A stretch of DNA of 64,000 nucleotides, taken from the NCBI RefSeq assembly GCF_001460635.1, contig NZ_LN907858.1, forward strand, positions 744,001 through 808,000. Reading direction: 5' to 3'. Source of the DNA: Helicobacter typhlonius. Lineage in GTDB: Bacteria; Campylobacterota; Campylobacteria; Campylobacterales; Helicobacteraceae. The translations under genes were made by a program, and so were the position numbers. Below are positions 26,259-36,088 of the stretch, one piece after another (position 1 is the stretch's first letter; every line of letters starts with the position of its first letter). The notes below the pieces were generated by a model. That model was not told the DNA's origin and searched no databases. It saw only the letters and a program-made list of their open reading frames with translations.

Positions 26259-26951
26259 TTATCTCACGCTACCAACTGATGTAACGCGTGTTTTGGTTCT
26301 AAAGGCTGGAATGGCATTCCAAATAAAGGTTAGGAGTAGCGACTGCGCGTCCTCGACACGCATCAATTTATTTTTCACAAGCACCCTGCAAGCGAGGAGT
26401 TCATAATATGATTTACCTGCACCGCTGTCATCAAGGTATGCCTTTTCAAAATCTCCCCCAAAGTATCGTGCGAGATTGCTAATGTTGATTTCTTTTGTGG
26501 CTAGGGTTTTGAGATAGTCATCGGGTGATGTGTTTGCTGGAAGCTTACTCACGCGTGAGTTGATGAAAGTGATTATTTTTTCTTCAAGCCCTTTCATAAT
26601 ATCCAAAAACTGCACGCTGGCTGCATCTATATCCTTGCGCACACGAATTGCTTTTTCTAGCATTTCTGGCTTAGCATCTTTAAGGAGCGTAATAGCGATT
26701 TGCGTGATTTTTGGCTCGGAGAGGATATTAATCACATATTGCTTGTTTGCCGCACCGCTGGTGTAGGAGCGTTTGATACTATCGACTGCCTTGTCCACAT
26801 TGTCGTTTTCAAACATTGCTAAGAATATGGCAAGTTCCTCTTTTGAAAGGATATTTTGCAAGTCATCATTGTAATTTTCATTAAGCACAAAACCCTCTTC
26901 CTTGAGAATATAGAATCTACGCACCAAGGTGTTAATCATATTAAACTGCAT
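26259..26951 (-). CDS. Conserved-looking hypothetical protein (230 aa)
   Basis: Not recognised. The protein is soluble, has no signal peptide or TM segment and looks largely helical. It begins MQFNMINTLVRRFYILKEEG, contains IKRSYTSGAANKQYVINILS and ends TKTRVTSVGSVR. Codon use and the AGATTCT motif match the neighbours, so it is native. It stands alone on the minus strand between selD and flgE; flgE has its own sigma-54 promoter, so no flagellar link can be claimed. Possibly an epsilonproteobacterial orphan family. Confidence 0.75.
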   Translation of the reverse strand: MQFNMINTLVRRFYILKEEGFVLNENYNDDLQNILSKEELAIFLAMFENDNVDKAVDSIKRSYTSGAANKQYVINILSEPKITQIAITLLKDAKPEMLEKAIRVRKDIDAASVQFLDIMKGLEEKIITFINSRVSKLPANTSPDDYLKTLATKEINISNLARYFGGDFEKAYLDDSGAGKSYYELLACRVLVKNKLMRVEDAQSLLLTFIWNAIPAFRTKTRVTSVGSVR

Positions 26952-27299
26952 AAAAGCCTCCTTTAAATAAAAAAATCTCGCTTCTAAATCGGCAAAAAGT
27001 TATATTTTTTAAATTTATTTGTGAAATGTTTGAGTTGCATACCGCGTAAAATTTGTATTTTGCATCTTTAAGAAATCTTAATGCACGATTGTATATGTGA
27101 GAGGCTTTGCCTCTCCTTTGTTTTGTTTGGTAAGATTTAGAATCTCTTAATGCAAGTTATCTAGGGCAACCCTCATTTTTTGCTTTACTCATCGTGTGTT
27201 TTCTCGCTTATTCCTCCTTTGGGGAGGGTAAGTTGGCTTAGGCTTATGCTATATCTCATTGTCTTTTGCCAAAAGTAGTTTTCTTAAAGAGTCTTGAAA
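26952..27299. other. Intergenic region with orphan hairpin terminator
   Basis: No ORF of note. It carries an intrinsic terminator readable only on the + strand (27099-27128), although both flanking genes are minus-strand. Confidence 0.55.
27050..27128 (+). ncRNA. Candidate small RNA
   Basis: A TAAAAT box near 27049 is followed by a small hairpin (TTAAG-AAAT-CTTAA, 27069-27082) and a G/C stem-loop GAGAGGC-TTT-GCCTCTC (27099-27115), then the T-rich CTTTGTTTTGTTT. No plus-strand gene exists for this terminator to serve, which suggests a short independent transcript of about 70-75 nt. The promoter is weakly supported. Confidence 0.35.
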
Positions 27300-28382
27300 C
27301 TATCCTAGTATAATAGCCTTTGTGCTCCTTGGGATAATCTCGCCAATGATAATTGCAGATTCTATACCATTTCTACGCAGTTCATCTACAAATTGATCTG
27401 CATCTCTTGCAGGGAGGGCAAAGAGCAAACCGCCAGAAGTTTGCGCATCATAATAGAAAATATCATCTTCTAGCGCACAATGCAAGGCGACTTTATCCTG
27501 CAAGGCTTTTTTATTTTCATATGAGCCACCCGGCACGATGCCAATTTGTGCGAGTTCTTTAGATTCAGTAAATAATGGAATCTGCTGCGTGTAGAACAAA
27601 AGACTTTTTGGGCTTTGTGGATTTGTGTTTAGATTATCAGGCTGTGCATTTTGTATCGTAGTCTCCGCACACATTTCAAGCCCGTGTCCAATAAGTCCAA
27701 AGCCTGTAATATCGGTGCAGGCGTGAATCTCATAGTTTTGAGCGATATTTGCCGCATAGAGATTGAGGGCTAGCATAGATTCTATAACTTGCTGTGGGTT
27801 GTGGAGCATACGCGCCTTTATGGCGGTGGTGAGTATTCCGCTACCTATGGGTTTTGTCAGCACAAGCTTATCGCCAATCTTCCCCGCATTATTGCGCCAT
27901 AAATGATTTTTGTGTGCTATGCCATTAACCGATAAGCCATACTTTTGCTCATTATCCTTAATCGTGTGTCCGCCAAGGAGCAATGCTCCAGATTCGGTAA
28001 TTTTGTTGAGCCCACCTTTTAGAATCTCATTTGCGATTTTGCTATCAAAATGTGTGCTATCCCACATAAGCAGATTGAGCGCACTTGTCGCCCTACCACC
28101 CATAGCAAAAATATCACTAAGTGCATTTGTAGCGGCAATTTGTCCATATATGTAGGGGTCATCTACCACAGGCGTGATAAAATCCACGCTTGAGAGTAGG
28201 GCATACTCATCGGTGGGGGAAAGGAGCATAGCCCCGCAGTCTTCATTGCTATCAAATCCTGCGAGTAAGAGAGGATTTGGGCTTTGGCTAAGTCCGCTAG
28301 AGATTTGTGATAAGTCTGCCAGACCCACTTTAGCGGCTCAACCAGCGCATTGAATATGTTGCGTCAAATCATAATCTGCCAT
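27300..28382 (-). CDS. selD: Selenide, water dikinase; selenocysteine-containing (UGA at codon 15)
   Basis: Makes selenophosphate from selenide and ATP for selenocysteine and selenouridine synthesis. Reading from the ATG at 28382 gives MADYDLTQHIQCAG, then an in-frame TGA (28340-28338), then AAKVGLADLS and the whole SelD body (360 residues in total). The TGA falls exactly at the SelD active site, which is Cys or Sec in a C-x-G-(C/U)-x-x-K motif: here C12, U15, K18. A SECIS-like stem-loop follows at once (28336-28294). AGGATAAC is a good ribosome site for this ATG. The glycine-rich ATP motifs (VDFITPVVDDPYIYGQIAA, LLGGHTIKD) are intact. A GTG-initiated form starting at 28328 would lack the active site and is not credible. 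yedF lies 39 bases upstream. Confidence 0.93.
28294..28336 (-). promoter_or_regulatory. Bacterial SECIS-like element in selD
   Basis: Directly after the UGA, CCGCTA (28336-28331) pairs with TAGCGG (28299-28294), enclosing an apical hairpin GTCT-GGC-AGAC (28324-28314) flanked by GTG/CAC. The apical loop starts with GG and lies 17 nt from the UGA, within the spacing expected for SelB-binding bacterial SECIS elements. Confidence 0.8.
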
Positions 28383-28421
28383 TAGTTATCCTATTTGGAA
28401 TCTTGCCTTATAGCATTCAAC

Positions 28422-29039
28422 TTAAAGCGAAATGAGACTATCGCTTGTAAGCATATTTTGGATACTCTCTAGCGCATTGCCTATCACGCCGACTTTGAGA
28501 CGCTCTGTGAGGGCAAAATAGCTTAAGCACGAACCGCAAGAATAAATCTCCACACCTTGTTTTTCAAGCTCTTTAAGCACCTCGACAATTTCATCATTAT
28601 TGACTTCTTTGTTATCCGTGGTAAGGAGCACGCCACGATTGATAAATAGAATCTTTTGTGGCAACACATCAGCGTGGAGGAGAGATTTGAGAAAGCCATT
28701 TGCTAACATACCGCCTAATTCGCCCTCACCCACCTTGTCGCTTTTAAACAGCATCATTTTGGGAATGATTTTATCTTTGCCTTGCTTTGCCTCTTTTTCT
28801 GCCTTGCCTTTGAGGACAATCATAAACTGCCCATCTCGCCCAAAGCCTATATCAAACTCGAAACCTTCAGCTTTGAGAAAACGTGAGAGATTTTCCTTAG
28901 AAGAGGGGGTGTTGCCGATAATTTCATAAGTGTGGAGTTTGAGGGCGTATTCATTTACACCTAGTAAGGCTTGTTTTGCTTTTACAACAGGTTCAGGGCA
29001 GGGCAAATCGCGCACATCAATTTGTATTGTATTATCCAT
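28422..29039 (-). CDS. yedF: Selenium-metabolism protein YedF
   Basis: 205 residues with two domains. The N-terminal TusA-like domain has the Cys-Pro motif in VRDLPCPEPVVKAKQALL (C14); the C-terminal DsrE-like domain has YSCGSCLSYFALTERLKVG with two cysteines. This fusion is the YedF family found beside selD, thought to deliver or handle selenium for selenophosphate synthesis. A TATAAT -10 (29098-29093) and ribosome site AAAGGAACAC lie upstream. selD begins 39 bases after its stop; the two form a selenium operon. Confidence 0.9.
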   Translation of the reverse strand: MDNTIQIDVRDLPCPEPVVKAKQALLGVNEYALKLHTYEIIGNTPSSKENLSRFLKAEGFEFDIGFGRDGQFMIVLKGKAEKEAKQGKDKIIPKMMLFKSDKVGEGELGGMLANGFLKSLLHADVLPQKILFINRGVLLTTDNKEVNNDEIVEVLKELEKQGVEIYSCGSCLSYFALTERLKVGVIGNALESIQNMLTSDSLISL

Positions 29040-29092
29040 TGTGTTCCTTTAATCACAAAACGTATTTTTAGAAAACATTCCAAAATGAGGGG

Positions 29093-29098
29093 ATTATA
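29093..29098 (-). promoter_or_regulatory. -10 box of the yedF-selD operon
   Basis: Perfect TATAAT in the minus-strand sense, 54 bases before the yedF start codon; no clear -35, as is common in Helicobacter. Confidence 0.5.
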
Positions 29099-29655
29099 CA
29101 AATCCTTATAAAGCCTATGATAATACACTCTTGTGGATTAAAAACTCCTTTAAGCCAAGATGTAATGAGACGGGAGGAAACTGCTAGATTCAAGACTTTT
29201 TAAATCAATGCTTCTAAAGTTTATAAGAAAGATTTTATATCATTTTTTAGAATCCTCTTTTGTAAAACCATTTTGACTTTTTTATTTCGCAAAAACAAAG
29301 AGGTTTATTTTTTATTCATAGATGTATTACTATTCTCTTACCCCCCCCCCTTTTTTTTTGAGGGCAAGAGGAGATGTTGTTATTATGGAAAATTGAAAGA
29401 TGTAGATATTGTTAAGTAAAGATACATTTTTCCTTACACAAATAAATGAAGTGTGAAATATGCAAGCTTCGAAAATATCGCAAGGGGTAAAGGATATTCT
29501 CATAAAATGATATAAAAAATTAGGATAAGTAGTTTGTGTGCAGTAGCAAAGCCACAAATTCACGCTTGCAGATTTTTGCTCAAAAGATTCTTAATCTTGC
29601 AAAAAGCTTTTAGCTTTGTAGATTCTATTTGGAGTTACAAGAGTGGATTTTAAGA
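29099..29655. other. Long intergenic region with C10-T9 tract
   Basis: About 550 bases between the acnB terminator and the yedF promoter without a credible gene. A minus-strand 77-codon frame (29330-29563) has an unprotein-like composition and ends in the G-tract. The main feature is C10 followed by T9 at 29341-29359, framed by an imperfect 9-bp inverted repeat. Confidence 0.5.
29341..29359. repeat. C10-T9 double homopolymer tract
   Basis: Ten C then nine T on the + strand, flanked by CTCTTACCC and GGGCAAGAG, which can pair with one A-C mismatch. Such tracts are slippage-prone in Helicobacter. Confidence 0.8.
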
Positions 29656-29684
29656 ATCTAAGGCTTTGAGGTAAAGCCTTAGAT
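29656..29684 (-). terminator. Terminator hairpin after acnB
   Basis: ATCTAAGGCTTT and AAAGCCTTAGAT pair perfectly (12 bp) around a 5-base loop, 32 bases past the acnB stop. Confidence 0.6.
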
Positions 29685-29715
29685 GAGTTTAAATTAAGCA
29701 CTACGCTTTGTTTGA

Positions 29716-32292
29716 TTAAAGCGTGAAATTTTCCATAAGATTAAAGTTAAGATAAGTGTAGATATTATCCTTTTTGGATTCAATCTTTTGAGGAGCGATT
29801 TTAAGATATTCTTCTGCGGTTGGGATTCTGCCTAGCATTGCACATACACCGCCAAGCTCCGCACTTCCTAGATATACCTGCGCACCTTTGCCCATACGAT
29901 TATCAAAGTTTCTCGTAGAGGTAGAGAATACCACCGCATTATCTCTTACCCGTGCTTGATTTCCCATACAGAGACTGCAACCCGGAGCTTCCATTCTCGC
30001 ACCTGCTGCACCAAAGAGTGAGAAATATCCCTCTTTTGTAAGCTGTTTTTCGTCCATTTTAGTAGGCGGAGCTATCCAAATTTGTGTTTTGCTTTGTCCC
30101 TCGTTTTTGACGATTTCACCAAATGCCCTAAAATGCCCGATGTTTGTCATACAGCTACCGATAAAGACTTCATCGATATTTTTTGGACGCTTGGCATTAG
30201 CGTGAATCTCGCTCAAAGTCGCTACATCATCAGGGTCGTTTGGACAAGCAAGGATTGGCTCTTTAATCTCTGCTAAGTCAATTTCAATCACAGCCGCATA
30301 TTCCGCATCGCTATCTGGCTCTAAAAGCACAGGATTCTTAATCCATTCTTTCATTTTGTCTGCGCGTCTTTGCAATGTAGCAGCATTTTGGTAGCCATTT
30401 TTAATCATAGATTCTATAAGCTTGATATTTGAGCTTAAGTATTCAATAATTGGCTCTTTATTGAGACGCACACTACACGCCGCTGCGCTTCGCTCTGCAC
30501 TCGCATCGCTAAGTTCAAAGGCTTGTTCTACTTTTAAGTCTCCTAAGCCCTCAATTTCTAAAATCCTACCGCTAAAGATATTCTTTTTACCCTTCTTTTC
30601 AACGGTGAGAAGCCCTTGTTTAATCGCATAGTAGGGAATTGCATTCACTAAATCGCGTAGTGTAATGCCCGGATTGAGTTTGCCTTTAAAGCGCACAAGC
30701 ACAGATTCTGGCATATCAAGCGGCATAGAGCCTGTAACAGCGGCAAAAGCGATAAGCCCACTTCCTGCTGGGAAGCTAATACCAATAGGGAAACGCGTAT
30801 GTGAATCTCCACCTGTCCCCACCGTGTCAGGCAAACACATACGATTAAGCCACGAGTGAATAACACCATCTTTTGGACGCAAAGCCACGCCGCCACGATC
30901 AGATATGAAGTTTGGCAAAGTCGCGTGTAGGCTCACATCAGCAGGTTTTGGATATGCTGCTGTATGGCAGAAGCTTTGTAAAACAAAATCCGCCCCAAAG
31001 CTCAATGCTGCAAGTTCCTTAATCTCATCTCTTGTCATCGCACCTGTGGTATCTTGGCTACCCACGGTTGTAGTTTTTGGCTCACAATAGCTGCCCGGGC
31101 GCACACCCTCTACGCCACAAGCCTTTCCTACCATTTTTTGCGCTAAGGTATAACCTTTTTGGCTACTTGCCGGTTGTTTTGGCTCTTTAAATACATCACT
31201 CTTGCCGAGTTTGAGGTACTCTCGTGCTTTTGCAGTGAGTCCTCTACCAATAATGAGTGGGATTCTACCACCTGCACGAATTTCATCGGCGAGTGTGATG
31301 GGATTGAGATTAAATGTAGCAACGACTTTTCCACCCTTGCTAATCTCACCTTTGCTTGTATTGACCTCGATAATATCGCCGTCTTTGAGTTCGCTCACAT
31401 CAGCTACGATAGGTAACGCACCGCTATCCTCACAAGTATTAAAGAAAATAGGTGCAATCACGCTACCAATGACAATACCGCCACTTTTCTTATTAGGGAT
31501 AAATGGAATCTCCTTACCAAAATGCCACAAAATAGAGTTACAAGCAGACTTTCGGCTACTTCCTGTTCCAACAACATCTCCTACATACGCCACAACAGCA
31601 TTGTTTTCTGCAGCTTTTTTCTTAGCAGATTCAATACGAGATTCAAAATTTTCAATTCTGCTTTTTAGCATTGCTTTAGCGTGAAGAGGAATATCACTAC
31701 GTGTGAAAGCATCTCCTGCGGGGCTTAAATCATCGGTATTTGTTTCACCATCAATCTTAAATACGCAGACCTTTATTACTTCGCTTAAGTCCTCTTTGTT
31801 TTTAAACCACTCCGCATTTGCCCAAGATTCTATAATCTCTTTTGAAAGTGGCGTATTGAGCGCGGCAATTTTTTCAAAGTTGTCATAGATTAAAAGTGTG
31901 TGTTTAAGGGCATTCGCACATTCTTTTGCGAGTGCGCTATCACTAAGGGAAAGTCCTTGAATGAGCGGAGATACATTGTATCCGCCAAGCATTGTGCCAA
32001 GATACTTTACCGCTTCAGTTGGGCTAAATCCCCAATCCTGTTTATTATTAAGGAGAATCTCTCCTAAAAATGCCGCCTTGAGTTGAGCTGACGCATCAAC
32101 GCCCGGATTCACTCTATGCACCAATAATTCTTTCGCAAATTCCTTGTCTTTGGCACTTACGCTAGAATCTTTACACATATCAATTACACATTGTGTTTGT
32201 GCTACATCAAGTGCTAATGGTGGAACGCCCTGTGCGGCTCGCTCACTCTTGTGCGCTTCATATTCTTTGATGAATTGCTCGTATTTGCTCAT
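29716..32292 (-). CDS. acnB: Aconitate hydratase B
   Basis: TCA-cycle enzyme isomerising citrate and isocitrate; cytoplasmic 4Fe-4S protein. 858 residues in the AcnB order: N-terminal HEAT-like domain, swivel domain ([20 protein letters not shown]), then the cluster-binding core. Iron-sulfur cysteines are in [13 protein letters not shown] and [13 protein letters not shown], with substrate residues in [19 protein letters not shown]. Ribosome site AAGGAGAGGAC precedes the ATG. Single-gene unit with its own terminator. AcnB proteins can bind mRNA when iron is short; nothing here tests that. Confidence 0.97.
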   Translation of the reverse strand: MSKYEQFIKEYEAHKSERAAQGVPPLALDVAQTQCVIDMCKDSSVSAKDKEFAKELLVHRVNPGVDASAQLKAAFLGEILLNNKQDWGFSPTEAVKYLGTMLGGYNVSPLIQGLSLSDSALAKECANALKHTLLIYDNFEKIAALNTPLSKEIIESWANAEWFKNKEDLSEVIKVCVFKIDGETNTDDLSPAGDAFTRSDIPLHAKAMLKSRIENFESRIESAKKKAAENNAVVAYVGDVVGTGSSRKSACNSILWHFGKEIPFIPNKKSGGIVIGSVIAPIFFNTCEDSGALPIVADVSELKDGDIIEVNTSKGEISKGGKVVATFNLNPITLADEIRAGGRIPLIIGRGLTAKAREYLKLGKSDVFKEPKQPASSQKGYTLAQKMVGKACGVEGVRPGSYCEPKTTTVGSQDTTGAMTRDEIKELAALSFGADFVLQSFCHTAAYPKPADVSLHATLPNFISDRGGVALRPKDGVIHSWLNRMCLPDTVGTGGDSHTRFPIGISFPAGSGLIAFAAVTGSMPLDMPESVLVRFKGKLNPGITLRDLVNAIPYYAIKQGLLTVEKKGKKNIFSGRILEIEGLGDLKVEQAFELSDASAERSAAACSVRLNKEPIIEYLSSNIKLIESMIKNGYQNAATLQRRADKMKEWIKNPVLLEPDSDAEYAAVIEIDLAEIKEPILACPNDPDDVATLSEIHANAKRPKNIDEVFIGSCMTNIGHFRAFGEIVKNEGQSKTQIWIAPPTKMDEKQLTKEGYFSLFGAAGARMEAPGCSLCMGNQARVRDNAVVFSTSTRNFDNRMGKGAQVYLGSAELGGVCAMLGRIPTAEEYLKIAPQKIESKKDNIYTYLNFNLMENFTL

Positions 32293-32581
32293 TGTCCTCT
32301 CCTTATGAGTTGCGTTTATTTTGTTATAGAAACCAAAATCCTATATAATGGTTTGACTAAATTGTATAACAAAAATACTAAACAACAAAGAAAGTAAAGT
32401 GAAAGTTATCCAAAATACTACAACGAAGCTTTACAAAATGCGTGTTTATGTGATTTTAGAATCTTGCTTGATAGCAGAAGTTCTTGCATTAAATGCGTAA
32501 AATGCGCCCAATCAGTGTTTTTTGTGCTTGCATAAAGCCATAGCGATACATAAAGTAACAACATTTTCAAGGAGGAAAAGA

Positions 32582-34102
32582 ATGCTCCCACTTAAAAATC
32601 TAACAAACAATGAAAAAAAAATTGCACGTTTTTTTGCACCATTGCTTCATAGCGATGACGCCTTTAGCGCACTCCGAGCACATACAATCCTCGCACCAAA
32701 GCAATATTATTTTGACTTTACGGCTTCGGGTCTTGCGTATAAGGCGATTCAAAAGCGTATAGAATCTATTTTACCCTATTATGCAAATACGCATTCTTAT
32801 ATCTCCTCTCACGCGGCATTTATGAGCGCACTCTGTAAGGAGGCAAAGAAACGTATTGCCTCTAGTTTGGCATTAGAGAATGATTTTGTGCTTATTAGCG
32901 GAGGGAGTGGGGCGAGTTTTGGCATTAAAAAATTTCAAGAGATTATGGGGATTTATGTGCCACCTCAAAGCCTTTTAAGCCTGCACCCTTTGCTTATGAG
33001 TGAAAATATAGATTCTAAAAATGCTAAAAACTCTCGTAGTAAGGTAAATAAGGTAGATTCTAATGTGCGAGATTGTGAATCTATAAATAGACAAGATTCT
33101 AAAAAAGTTACAGAATCTCGTACATTCTCTGCACTCCCGCTCCTCACAGAGCTCAAAGAGTATGACTTACGCACGAATGCGATCAATCTCCCGCATATCA
33201 TTATGAGCGGATTTGAACATCATTCTAATGAGATTAGCTACAAAGAGGGGCTGTGCCATATTCATAAAATCGCCTTTAATAAACAAGGGTTACCTGATGT
33301 GAGTGATTTAGCGCGGATATTACAGAATCTTAAGGGTAAAAGGATTATTGCGAGTTTGAGTGTTGCCTCCAATGTTACAGGGATTCTCACACCTTTAGAA
33401 TCTTGTGTGAAACTCCTGCGTGAGTATGGGGCGATTATCGCGCTTGATATGGCAAGTTCATCAGCATATATGAATGTAGATTCACATCTCTTTGATGTAG
33501 TATTTCTCGCGCCTCATAAACTTTTGGGCGGTGTGGGGTCTTGTGGAATACTCGCTATACGCAAAAGTCTGCTTGATAGCACCTTGCCACCGAGCTTTTG
33601 TGGTGGGGGTGTGATTGAGTATGCAAACGACTTTACCCATTCTTTTATCGATGATGTGGCGATGCGTGAGGAGGTAGGCACGCCACATATACTCGGGCTA
33701 CTCTATGCGGCATTAGCATATCAATTACGCAATGAAGCGGGGCTTAGTTTCATTAAAAGGCGAGAGAGGATTCTTAAAGAAGTGTTTTTGTATGAACTAG
33801 CCAAAATACCTGCGGTAAGCATTTATGGGGATTTATCACTCGAGCGATTAGGCATAGTAAGCTTTAATGTAGGCTCGATTTCTCCACTTGATTTATGTGC
33901 ACTTTTGAGTAAAAAATATGGAATCCAAACACGTGCGGGTTGTAGCTGTGCTGGTCCTTATGGGCATTATCTTATACCTGAAGGCTCTTTGAGCAAGAAG
34001 CCGATGTGGCTTCGCGTAAGTCTCCACTATACGCATAGTGTGGCTGATATAGAATATCTTGTGGGCGCGATTAAGGAGTGTGTGCAAATCTTGCGCCATT
34101 AG
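32582..34102 (+). CDS. Class V aminotransferase / cysteine desulfurase-like protein
   Basis: PLP enzyme of about 506 residues. I start it at the ATG at 32582, eight bases after a very strong ribosome site AAGGAGGAAA; the frame is open 60 bases further up. The PLP lysine lies in VVFLAPHKLLGGVGSCGIL, preceded by IALDMASSSAYMNVD. A C-terminal loop TRAGCSCAGPYGHYL carries cysteines placed as in SufS/CsdA-type desulfurases. Sequence homology suggests sulfur mobilisation or a related lyase, not a certain substrate. A non-conserved Asp/Ser/Lys/Asn-rich insert (about residues 140-182) is encoded by repeated GATTCTAAA motifs. Confidence 0.82.
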   Translation: MLPLKNLTNNEKKIARFFAPLLHSDDAFSALRAHTILAPKQYYFDFTASGLAYKAIQKRIESILPYYANTHSYISSHAAFMSALCKEAKKRIASSLALENDFVLISGGSGASFGIKKFQEIMGIYVPPQSLLSLHPLLMSENIDSKNAKNSRSKVNKVDSNVRDCESINRQDSKKVTESRTFSALPLLTELKEYDLRTNAINLPHIIMSGFEHHSNEISYKEGLCHIHKIAFNKQGLPDVSDLARILQNLKGKRIIASLSVASNVTGILTPLESCVKLLREYGAIIALDMASSSAYMNVDSHLFDVVFLAPHKLLGGVGSCGILAIRKSLLDSTLPPSFCGGGVIEYANDFTHSFIDDVAMREEVGTPHILGLLYAALAYQLRNEAGLSFIKRRERILKEVFLYELAKIPAVSIYGDLSLERLGIVSFNVGSISPLDLCALLSKKYGIQTRAGCSCAGPYGHYLIPEGSLSKKPMWLRVSLHYTHSVADIEYLVGAIKECVQILRH

Positions 34103-34221
34103 TGTTGCACAAAATGTAAATTAAGTTTCGCGTAAGATTCTTTTAAAACATTGATTTAAAAAAAATAGATATTATTCGCGCTTTTATTCCACAAATCCTT
34201 TTATGAAAGCAGAGAGATTCA

Positions 34222-36024
34222 ATGCAAAATATTAGAAACATTGCTGTGATTGCCCACGTAGATCACGGCAAAACAACTTTAGTTGATGGACTTTTGACAC
34301 AATCTGGCACTTTTGGCGAGAGAGAGCAAATTGATGAACGCGTAATGGATAGTAACGATTTGGAGCGAGAAAGAGGCATCACAATCCTTTCAAAAAATAC
34401 TGCCATTACCTACAAAGGCACGAAAATTAATATTATTGACACGCCCGGACACGCTGATTTTGGCGGGGAAGTTGAGCGGGTGCTTAAAATGGTTGATGGC
34501 GTGTTATTGCTTGTTGATGCGCAAGAGGGCGTTATGCCGCAGACAAAATTTGTTGTCAAAAAAGCTCTAGGCTTTGGAATCCGCCCCATTGTGGTGGTGA
34601 ATAAAATCGATAAACCCGCTGCCGAGCCTGATAGGGTGGTAGATGAAGTGTTTGATTTGTTTGTATCAATGGAAGCGAGTGATGAACAGCTTGATTTTCC
34701 TGTGATTTATGCAGCAGCTCGTGATGGCTATGCGATAAAAGATTTAAATGATGAGAAAAAGAGCCTTGAACCGCTTTTTGAGGCGATTTTAGAATATGTG
34801 CCATTGCCAAGTGGCTCAAGTGAGAATCCGCTGCAAATGCAGGTTTTCACACTCGATTATGATAATTATGTGGGAAAAATTGGTATCGCACGTGTGTTTA
34901 ATGGACGCGTGAAAAAGGGCGAAAATGTAATGCTTGCTAAAAGCGATGGCGAAAAGGAAACAGGGCGCATTAGCAAACTCATCGGTTTTATGGGACTAGC
35001 ACGCACAGAGATAGAATCTGCTGAAGCGGGGGATATTGTGGCGATTGCAGGTTTTAATGCCGTAGATGTTGGGGATTCTATCGTATGTCCTAATAATCCT
35101 ATGCCCCTTGATCCTATGCACTTAGAAGAGCCGACAATGAGCGTGTATTTTGCGGTGAATGATAGCCCATTGGCGGGGTTAGAGGGCAAACACGTAACGG
35201 CAAATAAAATTAAAGATAGGCTTTTAAAAGAAATGCAAACCAACATCGCAATGCGCTGTGAGGAAATGGGTGAGGGTAAGTTTAAAGTAAGCGGACGCGG
35301 GGAGCTGCAAATCACTATTTTGGCAGAGAATCTAAGGCGTGAGGGCTTTGAGTTTAGTATTTCTCGCCCCGAAGTGATTGTAAAAGAGATTGATGGCGTG
35401 AAATGTGAGCCATTTGAACATTTAGTCATTGATACACCGCAGGATTTTAGCGGAAGCATTATTGAGAAGCTAGGCAAACGCAAGGCAGAAATGAAAGCGA
35501 TGAATCCTATGAGCGATGGCTACACGAGATTAGAATTTGAGATTCCAGCTCGTGGGCTTATTGGGTATCGTAGCGAGTTTTTGACTGACACAAAGGGCGA
35601 GGGTGTGATGAATCATAGCTTTTTGGAGTTTCGCCCATTTAGCGGCAATGTAGAATCGCGCAAAAATGGGGCACTTATCTCTATGGAAAATGGCGAGGCG
35701 ACAGGATTTTCACTCTTTAATATCCAAGAACGTGGCGTGTTGTTTATCGCACCACAAACAAAGGTATATGTGGGAATGGTGATAGGCGAACATAGTAGGG
35801 ATAATGATTTAGATGTGAATCCTATTAAGGCAAAGCATTTGACAAATATGCGTAGTAGCGGGGCTGATGAGGCGATTAAGCTTGTGCCACCAAGAGAATT
35901 AACGCTAGAGCGCGCATTAGAGTGGCTTGAAGATGATGAGATTTTGGAGGTTACGCCCCAAAATATTAGAATCAGAAAGAAGATTTTAGAGCCAAACCAA
36001 AGAAAAAGGGCAAAGGCGAAGTAG
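34222..36024 (+). CDS. typA: Ribosome-associated GTPase TypA/BipA
   Basis: Translational GTPase of the EF-G family acting on the ribosome in assembly and stress or low-temperature growth. 600 residues. G1 [16 protein letters not shown]2 ERERGITI, G3 [15 protein letters not shown] and G4 VNKIDKPAA are intact, followed by domain II, EF-G-like domains III and V and the BipA-specific C-terminal domain ending RKRAKAK. A TATTAT -10-like box near 34170 and a hairpin with T-run at 36047-36069 suggest a single-gene transcript. Confidence 0.97.
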   Translation: MQNIRNIAVIAHVDHGKTTLVDGLLTQSGTFGEREQIDERVMDSNDLERERGITILSKNTAITYKGTKINIIDTPGHADFGGEVERVLKMVDGVLLLVDAQEGVMPQTKFVVKKALGFGIRPIVVVNKIDKPAAEPDRVVDEVFDLFVSMEASDEQLDFPVIYAAARDGYAIKDLNDEKKSLEPLFEAILEYVPLPSGSSENPLQMQVFTLDYDNYVGKIGIARVFNGRVKKGENVMLAKSDGEKETGRISKLIGFMGLARTEIESAEAGDIVAIAGFNAVDVGDSIVCPNNPMPLDPMHLEEPTMSVYFAVNDSPLAGLEGKHVTANKIKDRLLKEMQTNIAMRCEEMGEGKFKVSGRGELQITILAENLRREGFEFSISRPEVIVKEIDGVKCEPFEHLVIDTPQDFSGSIIEKLGKRKAEMKAMNPMSDGYTRLEFEIPARGLIGYRSEFLTDTKGEGVMNHSFLEFRPFSGNVESRKNGALISMENGEATGFSLFNIQERGVLFIAPQTKVYVGMVIGEHSRDNDLDVNPIKAKHLTNMRSSGADEAIKLVPPRELTLERALEWLEDDEILEVTPQNIRIRKKILEPNQRKRAKAK

Positions 36025-36046
36025 CAGCCACAGGCGGTGAGTAAGT

Positions 36047-36069
36047 AGGGCTAAAGCCTTTTTATTTCA
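36047..36069 (+). terminator. Terminator after typA
   Basis: AGGGC-TAAA-GCCTT hairpin followed by TTTTTATTT, 23 bases after the typA stop and just before the nitroreductase ribosome site. Confidence 0.6.
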
Positions 36070-36088
36070 TTAATCATAAGGAGGAGTT

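Noticed and set aside
27300-28328. selD starting at GTG 28328
   Set aside because: This start removes the catalytic Cys/Sec-Lys motif; the ATG at 28382 with UGA read-through and a SECIS-like hairpin explains the sequence better.
29330-29563. 77-codon minus-strand ORF running into the G10 tract
   Set aside because: Composition is unlike a folded protein (many Cys, Ile, Thr, Phe), no ribosome site, and all frames close shortly after the tract, so no phase-variable gene can be reconstructed.
30082-31888. Plus-strand ORFs opposite acnB, up to 160 codons
   Set aside because: Antisense shadows of a fully conserved enzyme gene; no initiation signals.
34866-35483. 205-codon minus-strand ORF inside typA
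   Set aside because: Serine- and proline-rich antisense frame of typA with no independent support.
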